NCBI GenBank assembly: GCA_020284085.1
Contig: JACEVL010000019.1
Span: 1,944,498 to 2,008,497 of the forward strand
Source: Aporrectodea caliginosa
Lineage: Eukaryota > Annelida > Clitellata > Crassiclitellata > Lumbricidae
DNA length: 64,000 nt
Direction: 5' to 3'
Shown: positions 1-12,600 of the stretch, one piece after another
Layout of the letters: each line of letters opens with the position of its first letter
Numbering within the stretch: the stretch's first letter is position 1
The notes under the pieces: generated by a model
The model's database searches: none
Told to the model about the DNA's origin: nothing
The model's input: the letters and a program-made list of their open reading frames with translations, nothing else
Translations under genes and position numbers: made by a program

Positions 1-451
1 TTTTCCGTAAAGCATTGGGGACGACGTCCTTGGATACCCGAAGTCAGACAGCATTGCTCTCGGAGGTAAATTGGGCGAGGCCTTAGCTGGTGATGTCGCC
101 ATACCAGGGCAGCTACCCTGTACTCAATATGCTTGCGGATAGGGAGTCAGTGATGGATAGCAGGAAGTAGCTTATACGACAAGAAAATAATTAAGACTCT
201 AAGGAAGTAAATAGGTCGTGTCTGTGAAAACACCACGAATAAAATAACATCGGATTTCATCATGCATCATGCTTAAGCAAGTAAGTCATACCTTTGAAAA
301 TATCAAAATTAAATGATACCATATTTCATAATATTTTGGACTAAAATTTTTGCCACGTGACATTCTAATAGTCGTGTTATTGCGTAGACGAATAATCGTG
401 GGTTTATTAATTGCAAAAATTAAATGTTAAAAGTAGGCTAATTGTAGAGTA
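1..451. other. Unassigned sequence at window edge
   Basis: No open frame, RNA gene or recognisable repeat end was seen. The first 180 bases are less AT-rich than what follows and could be the end of a repeat cut by the window edge, but nothing supports a name. Confidence 0.3.
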
Positions 452-1575
452 GGGGAGAGTCACCTAAGATGGGACACTTAACGTCGTCTCCCTATTTGTT
501 TATAAACCAGAAGCACTATGTTAAACTAAACCACTCAGATATAATGTATATATATCTTACTTTCAAATGGTGGTTGTAAAAGTTTAACATTTATTCAAGA
601 TTTCAATCTTCTTGTCATAAATAATAATGACTAATATGTCCCATCTTAAGCAACTATACCCATAAGATGGGACAATAATTTCAATCATGTCAGAATGTGA
701 AAATGTTATCATACATTCATTTCATTACAACAGAATTACTCATATTATTCAAATTTATCAACAATTTCATACTGGTTGAAGTTCACAGTGACTTTTAAAG
801 ACTTTTAAAAGATTTTTTACACTATTTTAATCCAAATGCCAATTTAGTAGGCCTAAGCAGGCCTACCCAAGTGTAGGCTATCATAAAATACTCAGCAAGA
901 GGCCTATGTTAAAATACAACCTACAAAACTATTATAGCTTAGGCAGTTTCAGCTTAATAACGCTATAATTTGCAGTCGAACATTTAACACAGACGGCAGA
1001 TTGTAAAGTTAGCCAAATGTGCTACAAAAAATCGTCATCTCCAACTTTCTGCAATAGGCCATTACCTACAATAAATAAATTGAATGAATGCCGTTCACAA
1101 TTCGAAAAACACTATCTATTTTGCGCAAATCAATCACATCACTTAATATCATAAGCCCGGGATACCGTTGTTGCTTAAGATGGGACAATCGTATGGCATC
1201 CTGTAGCAGGTCGTTCTAGAACATATATTTGCATTATCGCTGAACTTTCAGCAATAACGAATAAATGATTAACCGTTAAAATGACTCTATTTATAGGTGC
1301 ATACCATAAAGTGAAAAGATTCATGAAGCCTACGTTGTTTAGCGGAAAAGTACGGTAATATCAAATAACATCAGCGGACATGAAAAATTTCACTTATTAA
1401 TAAAATCAACGCTATAGCACCGCAAGTACTAATACTTGCTATGTAGAGTCTAATATGCGTAGGCCTAATAAGTATAATTCGCAACACTAAACAGTGGCGT
1501 CCTTTGCCTAATAACCTTAAAAATTGATCTGTCCCATCTTACGAACTGTCCCATCTTAGGTGACTCTCCCCCACT
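449..1575. mobile_element. DNA transposon-like element with ~27-bp inverted ends
   Basis: The left end (about 449-475) reads GGGGAGAGTCACCTAAGATG followed by GGAC. The right end (about 1548-1575) is its reverse complement with about one mismatch. The motif AAGATGGGAC recurs inside in both orientations (near 466, 636, 663, 1175, 1531 and 1548). No transposase frame is visible, so this would be a non-autonomous copy. I could not define a target-site duplication, so superfamily is unknown. The exact limits may be off by a few bases. Confidence 0.65.
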
Positions 1576-2955
1576 TTTTCTATTCAGTTGTGCCAGAAGG
1601 CATTTCAAAAACAGCTGAGCAAATATCAGAATCTCGTTTGCCGTTACATGCATGTAATTATAATGCTTTGTGAAGGCCTAGATTTGCTATTTTTAGGTTA
1701 ATTATCTAGCTGTGCGTATGGGTATCATGACCTCCATTGTAGGCTACTATATATATGCTAATAATACACAAAAGAACTTATAGGCTTGTCGTTGTGTGTG
1801 AGGTATAGGCCTAAGCACGCTCGAGTGAGCAAGCGCGACTGATTAAGCGGGCTGAGCGAGCGAATACTTAATAATTAATTCAATCATTGATTTGCTTATT
1901 TATTCGTTCTAAACATTTGAAGGCACTCATTAAATCTAAGCTACACGGACGTTCACGACACTGATCGAATACCCAATATGGTCAGCTGCACCTCTAGGGG
2001 TGATGAGCGAAAGCCTAAAACATGGCACTTGCTATGCCTAAATGACGCAGGGATGGTCAATGGCCAGGATTCAGCAAACAATTGATGCCTTTTGTTACTT
2101 GGGGTGGTCATGCACTTGAAGAAGGAAGAGTCAGAAAAAAGAAATGTGGTATCGCAGCTGTCTTATTAATATAAAGGCGGAACCGAACTCTTTTCGAATG
2201 TCAGTAATCCCGGTCGGTCTGAAAGAGGCAATTCTCTTGTCAGCTAGTTGATTCCGACTTACATTGAACCCCTAAACTTAAAGTTCAATCGGTTGCTCTT
2301 CTTCTTTACAGAACAGGCAGGCGTTTGAAAAAGTCATAATTAAGAAACTATATAGGCGCAGTCCCTCACTAATTAAGGTACGTATAGCTGCGTAATAGAA
2401 ATGGTAGAAACTATCAAAATAACTTAACGTTAATATATTGGATGTGGAAATGAAGTGACAACTTAACAGCAGTTTTAGATTTTGTTAACTGAAATAAGTT
2501 TGCCAAGTTCACTACCGAGTACCGACATGACGACATCTACGGTAGCCTACAATCTGTGAGAAATTTGATTAGGCCTACGCTTTGTTATAATTTAAAATTT
2601 TAAACAATTCATAAAATGACTAGATTATAAGACTGAGAGAGATTTCATATTAAAAATTCATACTAACTTACCAAGACATAACAAATTCTTTGATAGCATA
2701 ATTGGCGTTGTAGAAAGCAGACGAATAAAAGAAAATATATATAAATAAGCTGTGCGGACAGTGTATGCCATGCTTTAAAATTATTGATTTATTTCAGTCT
2801 AACTTCTCTAGCGTTCTGAGCAGACTGCACTTATTACCGATAATTATATTTAACTAAAAAACGTATGTTTAAAGATGTGTTATTGATCTAACTTTGCAGA
2901 ATTGTTGGAACTTATTATATTGTTGAGTCATATTATCGTATTATTACATGGTCGC
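1576..2955. other. Non-coding upstream sequence
   Basis: AT-rich sequence upstream of the SAFB-like gene. No gene, RNA or transposon termini were recognised. The palindrome-like motif TAGGCCTA and close variants recur here (near 1463, 1674, 1807, 2571). Confidence 0.4.
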
Positions 2956-3060
2956 GATGTAGTTTTGTTTTGGGTCGCCGCGGGGCCCCCGGTTGCGCGG
3001 GGCCCTAGGCACGTGCCTCGCGTGCCTATATAGGCCTTAAAACGGCACTGCCCTTGCCTC
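2956..3060 (-). repeat. GC-rich transposon-end-like segment
   Basis: A sharply GC-rich block in an AT-rich setting, with runs such as CGCGGGGCCCCCGG and a repeated CACGTGCC-type motif. Read on the minus strand it begins CAGTGCCGTTTTAAGG. That resembles the CAGTG(G/C)CGT ends of widespread DNA transposons that carry GGGCCC-rich subterminal sequence. The other end was not found. The family assignment is inference. Confidence 0.35.
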
Positions 3061-3300
3061 TCTCCGTGGTTGTGACCCCAGCACAGACAGTTACTAAACT
3101 TAGTGCCCAACTATTCAAGTTTTTCAGAAATCAGAGGACGGGTATAATTATAGGCGACGCTCATTCTGCCCAAGTCAAATAGGCCTAGGGGTTAGAGTTT
3201 CGGACTTTCGGCACGCCATTTAATAGCTCTGGTGCAACTCGGACAACTCCGCAAATTTGTATCTGCAGACTGCAGCTCGTGAATAAGCTGGTGCCCTGTG

Positions 3301-3470
3301 CTTAGCTTTCAAGTGGCGCTTTAGAAATTTGGAGTTTACGATTAGACTCTAACTAAGATATGAGCAACATAAACTACATCAGCAATCACTCGAAGTGATT
3401 TCAAAAACGTCACCAGCTGTAGTATCTAGAAACCAATTCATCTTCTTCCGGAATTGTAATTTTGTGCAAA
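3301..3470 (+). promoter_or_regulatory. Presumed 5' UTR / core promoter region of SAFB-like gene
   Basis: This lies immediately upstream of the SAFB-like start codon. The start context GCAAAATGG has a purine at -3 and G at +4, which fits efficient initiation. No TATA box is obvious at a convincing distance. The first 45 bases (3301-3345) match a dispersed repeat also present near 40219-40262, so part of this region is repeat-derived. The transcription start cannot be placed from sequence alone. Confidence 0.35.
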
Positions 3471-3608
3471 ATGGCGTCGACGGGTGAAACGAGCGTTATT
3501 GGTAAAAAGTTGACAGATTTAAGAGTAATTGATTTAAAACTGGAACTTGAAAAGCGAGGACTTGAAAAGACCGGAATAAAGTCTGCTTTAGTTGAGCGCT
3601 TGAAAAAG
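3471..3608 (+). CDS. SAFB: SAFB-like exon 1: SAP domain
   Basis: This exon holds 46 codons and starts with [13 protein letters not shown]. Residues about 14-46 ([20 protein letters not shown] onward to VERLKK) form the helix-loop-helix SAP motif that binds AT-rich scaffold DNA. The exon ends in AAG before GTTAGC, phase 0. The start is chosen because it is the first ATG ahead of the domain and has good context. Confidence 0.93.
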
Positions 3609-6600
3609 GTTAGCGTATTTTTGTAAAGCTAGCGCGATTAATATTGCTCGGCGCGTACATTGGATAAGTGTGCTAGTAATAACCCTTGACTCCATTTTGG
3701 ATTTAACTGCATTAGGTCTTGGAACAGCAGCTGAAGGACAATTAATAGCTTGGGTTGAGTGATTGAATAGGTTAGTGTGTATTTTTTTTACAAAGTCAGG
3801 TTGATTTAGCCTGCTATGGATGCATTAAAGAAGTTTATAGTAATAGTTCGTACTTCCATTATGGAATGAACTATTCGGTGGAAACCCCAAGAATTGCAGC
3901 TGAAAAGCAATGTTGCAGCTCTGGATAATAAATAGGTTGACCATTTATAATTGCAAAGCAAGGCTCTGCGTTGTGATAGTTCGTATCGAGGGTTAATCCG
4001 ACCAGACGCAATACATATGGCGGTAAAAGTTTAGGGCACGGGTAAAATGCTGATTTGCTGATTGCTGATTTTCTGATTGGCTAGGGGTAAAATGCTGATT
4101 AAAAAAATGCTGATTGGTCATGCTGATTGGTGGGTAAAATGCTGATTAGAAAATGCTGATTGTAACAACAGAATGTAACAATCGGTCTTTATTATTATTA
4201 ATCAATTACATGTATTATTACTACATTTATTATTATTATTATTATGACAGAAATTGGGTGATCCTTTAGAAAATAAGCTGTTTTGGTGAAGCACTTGCTC
4301 CATGACTTGGGACCGTCATAGATCTGGAAATGCATTCTGTCACATAAACCACTGCCACATTTTCTTTCTTTTGCTGATCCACAAAACACAAACGATATCC
4401 ATCTACTTTCTGAAAATCTTCTGACCACGAATAATGAAGAATTGATCCTCCCGTCGGTCGATTAACAATTGGATTTACTGACCGACTATTAAAACACTCA
4501 TAGATCTATATCACTCATGACTGTAATTCTTCCTATCCAGTGTAAGTGAACTCTCAAAAATTCAAAATTTATAATAAGCTACACACTTATTTTGGGGTAT
4601 TTATAGTCTTTTAAAAGTTTGCATTGGTTGATTAAAATACCCTATTGAAGACAACAAAGTGTACTGTCTTGTTTAATTACTACTTGCCTGGACTTTAATC
4701 TCTTAATTAACAGCTTCATATTTGTTAATTAAAACAATATTGTAAACAACAAAGTGTATAATTATGTATTCTTTGATCACTGCTTGCTGGGACTTCAATC
4801 TCTTAATTAACAGCTTCACATTTGTTAATTAAAACAATATTGAAAACAACAAAGTGTATTGACTTGTGATCAGTACTTGCCTGGATTTCAATCAGCATTT
4901 TACCCTTTGATATGCTGATTTGGCTGGTAGGTAAAATGCTGACCAGTCAGCATTTTCTAATCAGCATTTTACCCCTAGCCAATCAGCAAATCAGCATTTT
5001 ATCCGTGCCCAAAAGTTTACGGTAGTCGTATAGCGACCGTGACCAAGTTAAATGACTCCAAGGATGTTGCTGAACATACCGAAGGTGGGATATTGCTGGG
5101 GCAATAGTGGGGCAGTGTGAGCATGCATAAGAGCTCTATGTTCTAGTCCTGGGTCAGCATGTATGACAATCACTATGTCATATGCTTCCCTTACTGCAAT
5201 TTGGGCATGGCATGTTTGCTTTTCCATTGAACTGTTGTTCTGGAACATAGTTTATCGCTGGAAATCCTAACAGTTCTGACCGAAGATGTGAGGTGCTTGA
5301 AAAATGCTATAGTTTTCTTAAGCCTGCCTTGAACCTTGGCTGATATTGTGGCTGCTTTGTGGCTAAGTTTAATTTTTTCCTGATATTTGCAGGCCATGCT
5401 GTCTGAGGGTAAGGCTCCAGAAGAATATGAATTTGACGTTGGGAGTAACTTACCTACGAAAAGCTTACCTTCATCTACGACCATCACTCCGAGTGAGTCT
5501 GCTGTGGATTTTGGTATGATCTGTTATATCAATGAACCATTGATAATTTTGATTAAGGGTGGCATTAATGTAGTTATGGTGGAGCATCAATTAAATAATT
5601 ATGTTACTCAGTGCTTTCAGTCATTGATTAATATGAAGAATTAAAGTAGTGTAAGATATTCTACTTTATTATTATGTCTGTATCAAAGTAGTAAGAAAAT
5701 GGTGATTGTGATTTTCATAACATTTCTAAACTGTTTTCTGTGTAATCACTGAGCCATCCTGTTGTTGGTTTTGTCCAACTTTAATGCCCAGTTGCTTAGT
5801 GCCATTTAGTTGGGCATTAGATAGTGGTATTGTATTGTATTGAAACGTTTATAAAGCCGAAAGAGGCCAGAGTAGTATATACATCAGCTGCGTATTTCGG
5901 GGCAAGACCCCGTTGTGCCTTGAGGACCAGAATGCAGAATTTGAATTTAATGCATGCCGAGAGAAGAAGCCAGTGCAGTTGTTCAACCATGAAGGTAGAA
6001 ATGTGATGGTAGCGTAGTAGGCTATATAAATGTAAGAAAATAGTTGTCCTATAGCAGCTATATAAATGTAAGAAATGAGTTTGTAAATAAAAATTATTAG
6101 TTTCTGGGACTTCTTGCTTAGTTCAAATGGCAATGTAATGTAATGTGATATTAAACCTACATTTATGTGACACTTTTTGTTCTGTAGCCAAAAAGGTGGA
6201 AGTGGTTGAGAGTGAAACAGTATCTGCTGTAACCACTGAACCGAATGTTCCAGAGAATTTGGACAAAACAAAAACAGATGAACCACCAGCGGAGAACTCT
6301 AAAGCTGAAGAAGTGGAGATGGAAATCCAGGATGATCTAAAAGAGGCAAGCATACTGCATCTGTGTCATATTCTGTTGCAGCTGATTTGAAGATTTGCAA
6401 AGTCTCCGACCTTGTATTAGGATACTTAATATTGCACGTGTTTAAGTATACGTATCTCACAAAACAGCTTTCTATGCGCTAGCCTATATGATGTTAAATT
6501 TCATTTACAACTAGACTGATACATCAGGTAGCAAAACAATGCACAGTAAACTAGAAAGAGTCGCCAATGGCAGGCCAACGCACACACGTGGAGCCAACCA

Positions 6601-9600
6601 ACAATTTCCCATCAACAGTCGGCAGATGGTGTGGATGTTCAGAGTTTCTTAAACAAGTTATGTCAATAGGGTCGAGAGACAACGGGTGACGGCGTGTGTA
6701 GCTGACGCTGAGCAGTCTGTCGACAGAAGATGATGCAGGTCCGGATACTTGGTCGAGGTGCCAGGTGTAGTTAGAAGCAATGTTCCCTCTAATTTCTTGG
6801 AGTCTGTGTGCGCATAAAATTTCTTTTGTGCGCCATTTTTACAAGGAAAGTAAAATTCTGTGCACGTTGCGGATTCGGCGGATAATCAACGTTACCGTGT
6901 CTTCAACTCACTCACTACTTTAGGCCTACACGTAGGCTATGCGTTGCTTAAAATGTTAGCATTTGTTTAAAATATAACGGGTTAAGAAATTTAACAAGTT
7001 TTACATGTAAAAATAGACTTATTAGTAGGCTTAAAACATGAGTATTTCAGAGATATATTGTAATGTGGCCTAACCTTTACAAACTTTTTGGTGTGTGCGC
7101 TCCATGTTTTCTTGTGTGCGCTCGTCTAATGACGTCTGTGCACGCGCACAGCTTAGAGGGAACATTGGTTAGAAGAGGCATTCGTCGCGTGTCGGTCAGT
7201 AGATTGAAGCACCACCAGTGATAAACGGTCAAGATCACTCCAATGTCCCATGTCGGTCACCCTCTGCTGAGATGAAAACTTCTGGTCTGTATGGTCCGTT
7301 ACAATGACCCTGGTTGAAGACACATTTATAGCGTGTCAGATCGATGACATGTAGAGTACAGTTATATGTCGTCTGCATACTGATGTACATGTGTTCCCAT
7401 AGCATTTTGAAGAGTCCCAGTGAAGTGTCGAGTTAGATTGGACATGTATATAATGTACAGGAGTGGCCAGACTACTGAGCCCCGTGGAACACCGAATGGA
7501 ACCCATTTCCAAGTTATGTATTCCAAGCTAAACAGTATTCCTTATGGTTGAAAGTGAACAAGTTTTTTGCCAAAATACAGCCACATGTGTTGTGTAAGGA
7601 GGCTTTATACTTGCACAGACTGTGCTTTGTGAGATACGTAAAAAGTGCTGTGCTAAATATCTAGATACATACATACAGACATAATTATATTTTCAGAATA
7701 GTTTTTATTTGAAATGAAAACAACCAATTTCTAATCAGCCTATTGAAATACCATTTAGATATGTTTTTGAATGAACTGAATGTTAAGATTTTTCTCTCTT
7801 TCTAGCTGTATTACCTGAATTAGAGAAATATCTTATTAGAGCATGCATTATTTTGTTAATATGTAGGTAAGTAGTAATTGTTAGCAAATGCCTGTATTTT
7901 ACAGTGAGGGCGTTTACAACAATGCATAGTTAACAATGAAAAAGAAAACACAGTGATGCTAAAAGGAACTATTAGTGATGTTTCTTGAAACAGGAAAATT
8001 GAAATTTTATAAGTTTTTGCCGTGTTTTAAGTTGGTGACCTATCATTCATTTTACTAAATCATTTTTGTGTGAAATTTTATCTTTGTGTCATTGATGGGG
8101 CAAATTGTCATATTTTCAGTTGGAAGGTGATGTTGATGCTTCAGTAAAGGTGCTTACGGAAGAAGAAGAGAATCGTTTGCTTCAAGATGAGGTAGTTTGA
8201 GTTATGTGTTATTTGGTGTGCTCTGTCCACTATATTTATATAGCGCTTTGACGATGATGCATTAGTGCCGTTTACTTCTATAGCAGCTTCATCGCAGTCT
8301 AGTCATTTCGGATCTCCTATCTCTGTTAGCTGTTTTGATTTGATGAAATATGAAAATGCTCCTTTAGAATTGATACATATTGAAGATAATGTTTAATGCA
8401 ATTTTGCTGTCAATAACATGTAGCTGTTTTATTTTCCAAGGAGCATGAGGTGCAGGAACCACTGGAACAAGTGATGGGTATGTGTTCTTTCTTTGTTTTT
8501 GGTCGTCTGTTGTTTTTGTGGATGAGAATATGTACACTCCATTTTCATGTGGTGGTCTCTTGGACTTGATATAGCATAACATCGACAGTGGGCAGCACAG
8601 GTTCATTATTCATGGGATTGCTGCTCTGTTAGGACCTTAAGGCCAACTTCTTTGTGCAGTTTATTGTGGATTTTTCATTAGGCAGTGGTGCCTTTTTTAT
8701 ATTATTTTCAGAAATAATAGTATCATGCACTAGTTAATATAAGTCTTGATTTTGTATTTATAATATTTTTTTGATTGATATTACTTAATTAATTTCACTG
8801 TAACTTAGTTCATTTGGCTGGTTTATTATTATTGCCAATCATTGGTCTGTGTGGTTGCTAATTTCAGACTTCTGATTATTTCTTGCCTTTGTTTGGAGCA
8901 TTAAGGATTTTCTTAAATTATTAATCGATTATATCTATGATTTGATCTAATTTTGACACTACTCATAGACATTTATATCTATAGGTAACTGTTTCAATCT
9001 TAGGAGTTACTCATTCTGATCTTGACACTTTATTTTTTTTATTTTTTTTACTATTATATACTACCATTAGCTTTAACCCTTTACAGACAAGGAGGCACCA
9101 AAAGCCACTGTGAAAACAGTACTTCTCGTTGTTAACGGAATAAATCAACAGTGGTCAACTCTTAGCAGGAACAATCTTGTTCTTGTGTTAAAGCGCCATA
9201 TTAGTGCCATAAAGAACCATAAGAACAGCCCTTAAGAACCATAACAACAGCCTTGTAGAATGTACTATTTGCATATTTGGTTTGGCTCTTTTGGGAATTC
9301 AGATTTCAGTGTGAAATTTGTCTTAGAATGCAGCCCATTTTTAATGCAACCTTGTTATGGTATGACCGTTGCTGGTGCTGACAAGGGTAGCATTATAATG
9401 TACCTAAGGTATTCAGTAATTCATTCCAAAATTTGTTAGCTTTGTACCACTACTTGCTTGCAGTGTGTCATAAATATTTATGAACTTAGTTTCATCTTCA
9501 GACTGGATGAGTTCTGTCAGTATGTATACGTAACAGTAAAGTGATTATGTTCTGGTGGTAATATGGAATCATGCACTTAACTAATAATTATGGTTAATTT

Positions 9601-12600
9601 CTGCTAAAGCTAATATTTAGTTAATTGTACATGTCTTAAATATTATCTGATCAATGCAAATAACTGCCATTCATTTTTGCTGCATCCAATAGTTAATGCC
9701 ATATTAGTGCCTTATATGGCATGTGATTGGACTGTACTTGACACGACCAGAGTTGCCCTGGAATTTTGACTGGACTTGATAGAATTTTGACTGGACTCAT
9801 TCTGGTATTTGGTTTGCACAATGATTTTGCACACTTAGCAACCATCAACTGATGCCTTAAGTGTCACTATAGAAGTTCTTAAATTTATTATTATTTTTCC
9901 CTCCTAAGAACTTGTGATGATATTTGAAGCCATGTGAGGCAGGAGGTAGCCAGAATTATGTGGAATTGACATTCTTGTCCAACTTGAAAGAAGAATTGTC
10001 TGAAGCTCACCATAATCCAAGTTTCATCAGTTCAGTAAACGGAAGAGCTCAACATAGAGAACAGTTTCAGCTCTGGAATGTCTCTTGATTCTGTCTGCAG
10101 ATTTTGTGTATTCTTTTGTGTGCGACATCCATCTATGATTATAAATGGAGATTTCATGACCTTACGGCACGATTTGATATGACAACACGTCAAACAGTGT
10201 TCCATGTTTTGTTAAGTCTGAAACTGATTTCATGTTGTCGTGATGTTACAACATATAGCAACACATCACAGTCTGGCTTTCACCTGTCTTTGTTGCATCA
10301 TGCGCTTCAATGATGCAATGAAATTCGATGAAGTTGACATTGAAACGAAGATCTACTTCACCACTTAAGCAAGAAGAACTCTTTCAAGAGAAAAGGTTGT
10401 ATTTGTTTGTGCAGGCATCTGCAAAAATGTTCGATGCTACAGTGAGGACCTTGTGTAAATGAAAATCGTGCATCACAGATTTTTTTAACTTGAAAGAAAT
10501 ACCTACATGGTTTGTTGAGGAATCTGCTGAAGCTTTCACAAACAGTATGTTCTCCTAGAACATTGGATACCAGCCGCAATGTTTGAAGTAGACTCTTCTT
10601 CAAAAAGCACACATGCAGTAACTAAATTACTTGCAAAGTGCAACTTTTTGGAGTTACATTTCAGAGTGAAAACAAGTCATCCAACTTACTTTCAACAATT
10701 ACAGATAGCTGTCCTACCTGTAGAATATTTCCTTACTATCGGTTTACCTTAGGTCAGTATTGTTGTCTTTCTTTATTAGTTCTTAAGACCTCCCTTTACT
10801 CAGACGTTCGTCCTGTGTAATTGTTATGTGATCATTATAGCGTGGTGATCCAAATATTTACTGTCATAACAACCGACATGTTATCACATTTTGTGGCTTA
10901 AATTTCAATGTAGAAGCAGATAACGGCAAACTGATGGATACGGACATCAAGGCACCAGAGGTGGAAACGATTCTCGCGCCAGAGGTGGAAACCATTCTCG
11001 CGCCAGAGGTGGAAACCATTCTCGTGACTGAGGAAGAAAAACCTAATGTTCCAGTGGAGGAAAAGACCAACCTGTCAGAAGAAGACAAAAGTAGCACATC
11101 AGACGTGGAAAAGAAAGCAACCGAGGAAGAGACGAAGAAGCCGAACGAAGATGAAAAGAAAAGCGATGGCGATGACGGCACAGCGCTAATTCAACTCGAT
11201 GAACATCAGCGTCACGAACTGGAGGACATCCTGAGCAGCTCACATGCGTCGGCCTTCAAGAGAGATGACTCTTTCGTTGACGAACTGAAAGATGATGGCA
11301 CACCAAAGACAAAGGTCGTGATCAGCCCATCGAAGACCCCTCCAACCACGGCAGCATCAGCAACTTCAGCCTCGTCAACAACAGCATCAGGGGATAATAT
11401 AAAGGAACCGCAGGAGCCTGCAGTCGCTTCGGAGTCGACGTCTTCGAGTGACCCCAGTAAAACTAAGAGCAGTGAAAAGGCAAAGAGGTTGGTGTCCATG
11501 TGGTTCTACTCCCCCTTAACTGAAAGAATTCAGACTTCTCTCTTGAGTGTTTGGTTTCGGCAGGTATGAGACTGACAGGTGACTTGCCAGCGGGACGGAG
11601 GTTCTTGTCCGAAGCTAGTAAGCGTGTCAAATTATGTCTCATTCTGCTGTTTGCCTAGCTTTTGCATCCTTCAACTTAAACAGCATTTTATGGGTGGGCT
11701 TGCAATTTTTTTGCATGCTGCCAGACGAAGGTTTTCTTCCAGTGATGCAGTTTTGGGTTCGACCGGATTGCCTTGATTTGTTCTGCAACGGATTGCCACA
11801 CCGTGACATCGGAAGTTCCAGGTTTAACAGAAGCTGGAGACCGGGCGAATGAAGCTTGAATGGGCTGGTGGAATGCCACCACCACGGTACCTCATTTAGT
11901 CTCGGCAGATGACGTAGGATGGATATCATCGCATCCTGTTCGCTCTTGTTTTCCTCTGTAGTCTTGTCATTGAACCAAATCCCCTCCTGTCTAGCAGTTC
12001 ATTGGATTAACTTGACCTGAGAATGACTGAGGATGACATATGCATTTACTTGGTCTATACTGAGAAATTAATGCTAATGATCTATTTCGCAAATGACTGA
12101 AAATGATTTTCCAATGTGTATTATCTTGCAGCGGCGTGTCTTCACAGAAAGATGGACAAAATCAGGATGGTATGTTCTCTCTTCCTTTACTTGTTTTTGC
12201 ACCATCTGCAGTTGGCTGTTTAAAACTTGGTAGTATCAGGTTCAGTTAAAATTGCAATCTATATATACACATTGAAACATTATGTGGCTATCACAACAGT
12301 TAGACTAAGTACAATTTATCTGTATGTATAAAAATTATTTCCAACAAAGATCCAAATGTTGTATTAATAAAGAGCTGTGTGTTATATCAGCTTTGCAAAA
12401 TAGCAATATAGTAATAACATCAATTTCATTACACTACTGAAATTTAATAAAGGAAGGTAAGGTACCGTTATTACACATTTGTTGCACATCTCTATCAACA
12501 TTAGTACTCTGAGGCATGTTTCTTAAGTTGAAGGATGTTTCTGCTAATGCATGAACATGATAACTGCTATTCAACAAGCAGACAACACTTTGTTAGAGCC

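Noticed and set aside
5849..6286. 145-codon minus-strand frame
   Set aside because: It overlaps the well-supported SAFB exon 3 on the other strand; it is an antisense shadow.
9088..9130. Candidate SAFB exon beginning [11 protein letters not shown] after a good acceptor (CCTTTACAG)
   Set aside because: It has the right entry phase but no donor that ends in phase 1, which exon 6 needs. Exons 5 and 6 join in frame without it.
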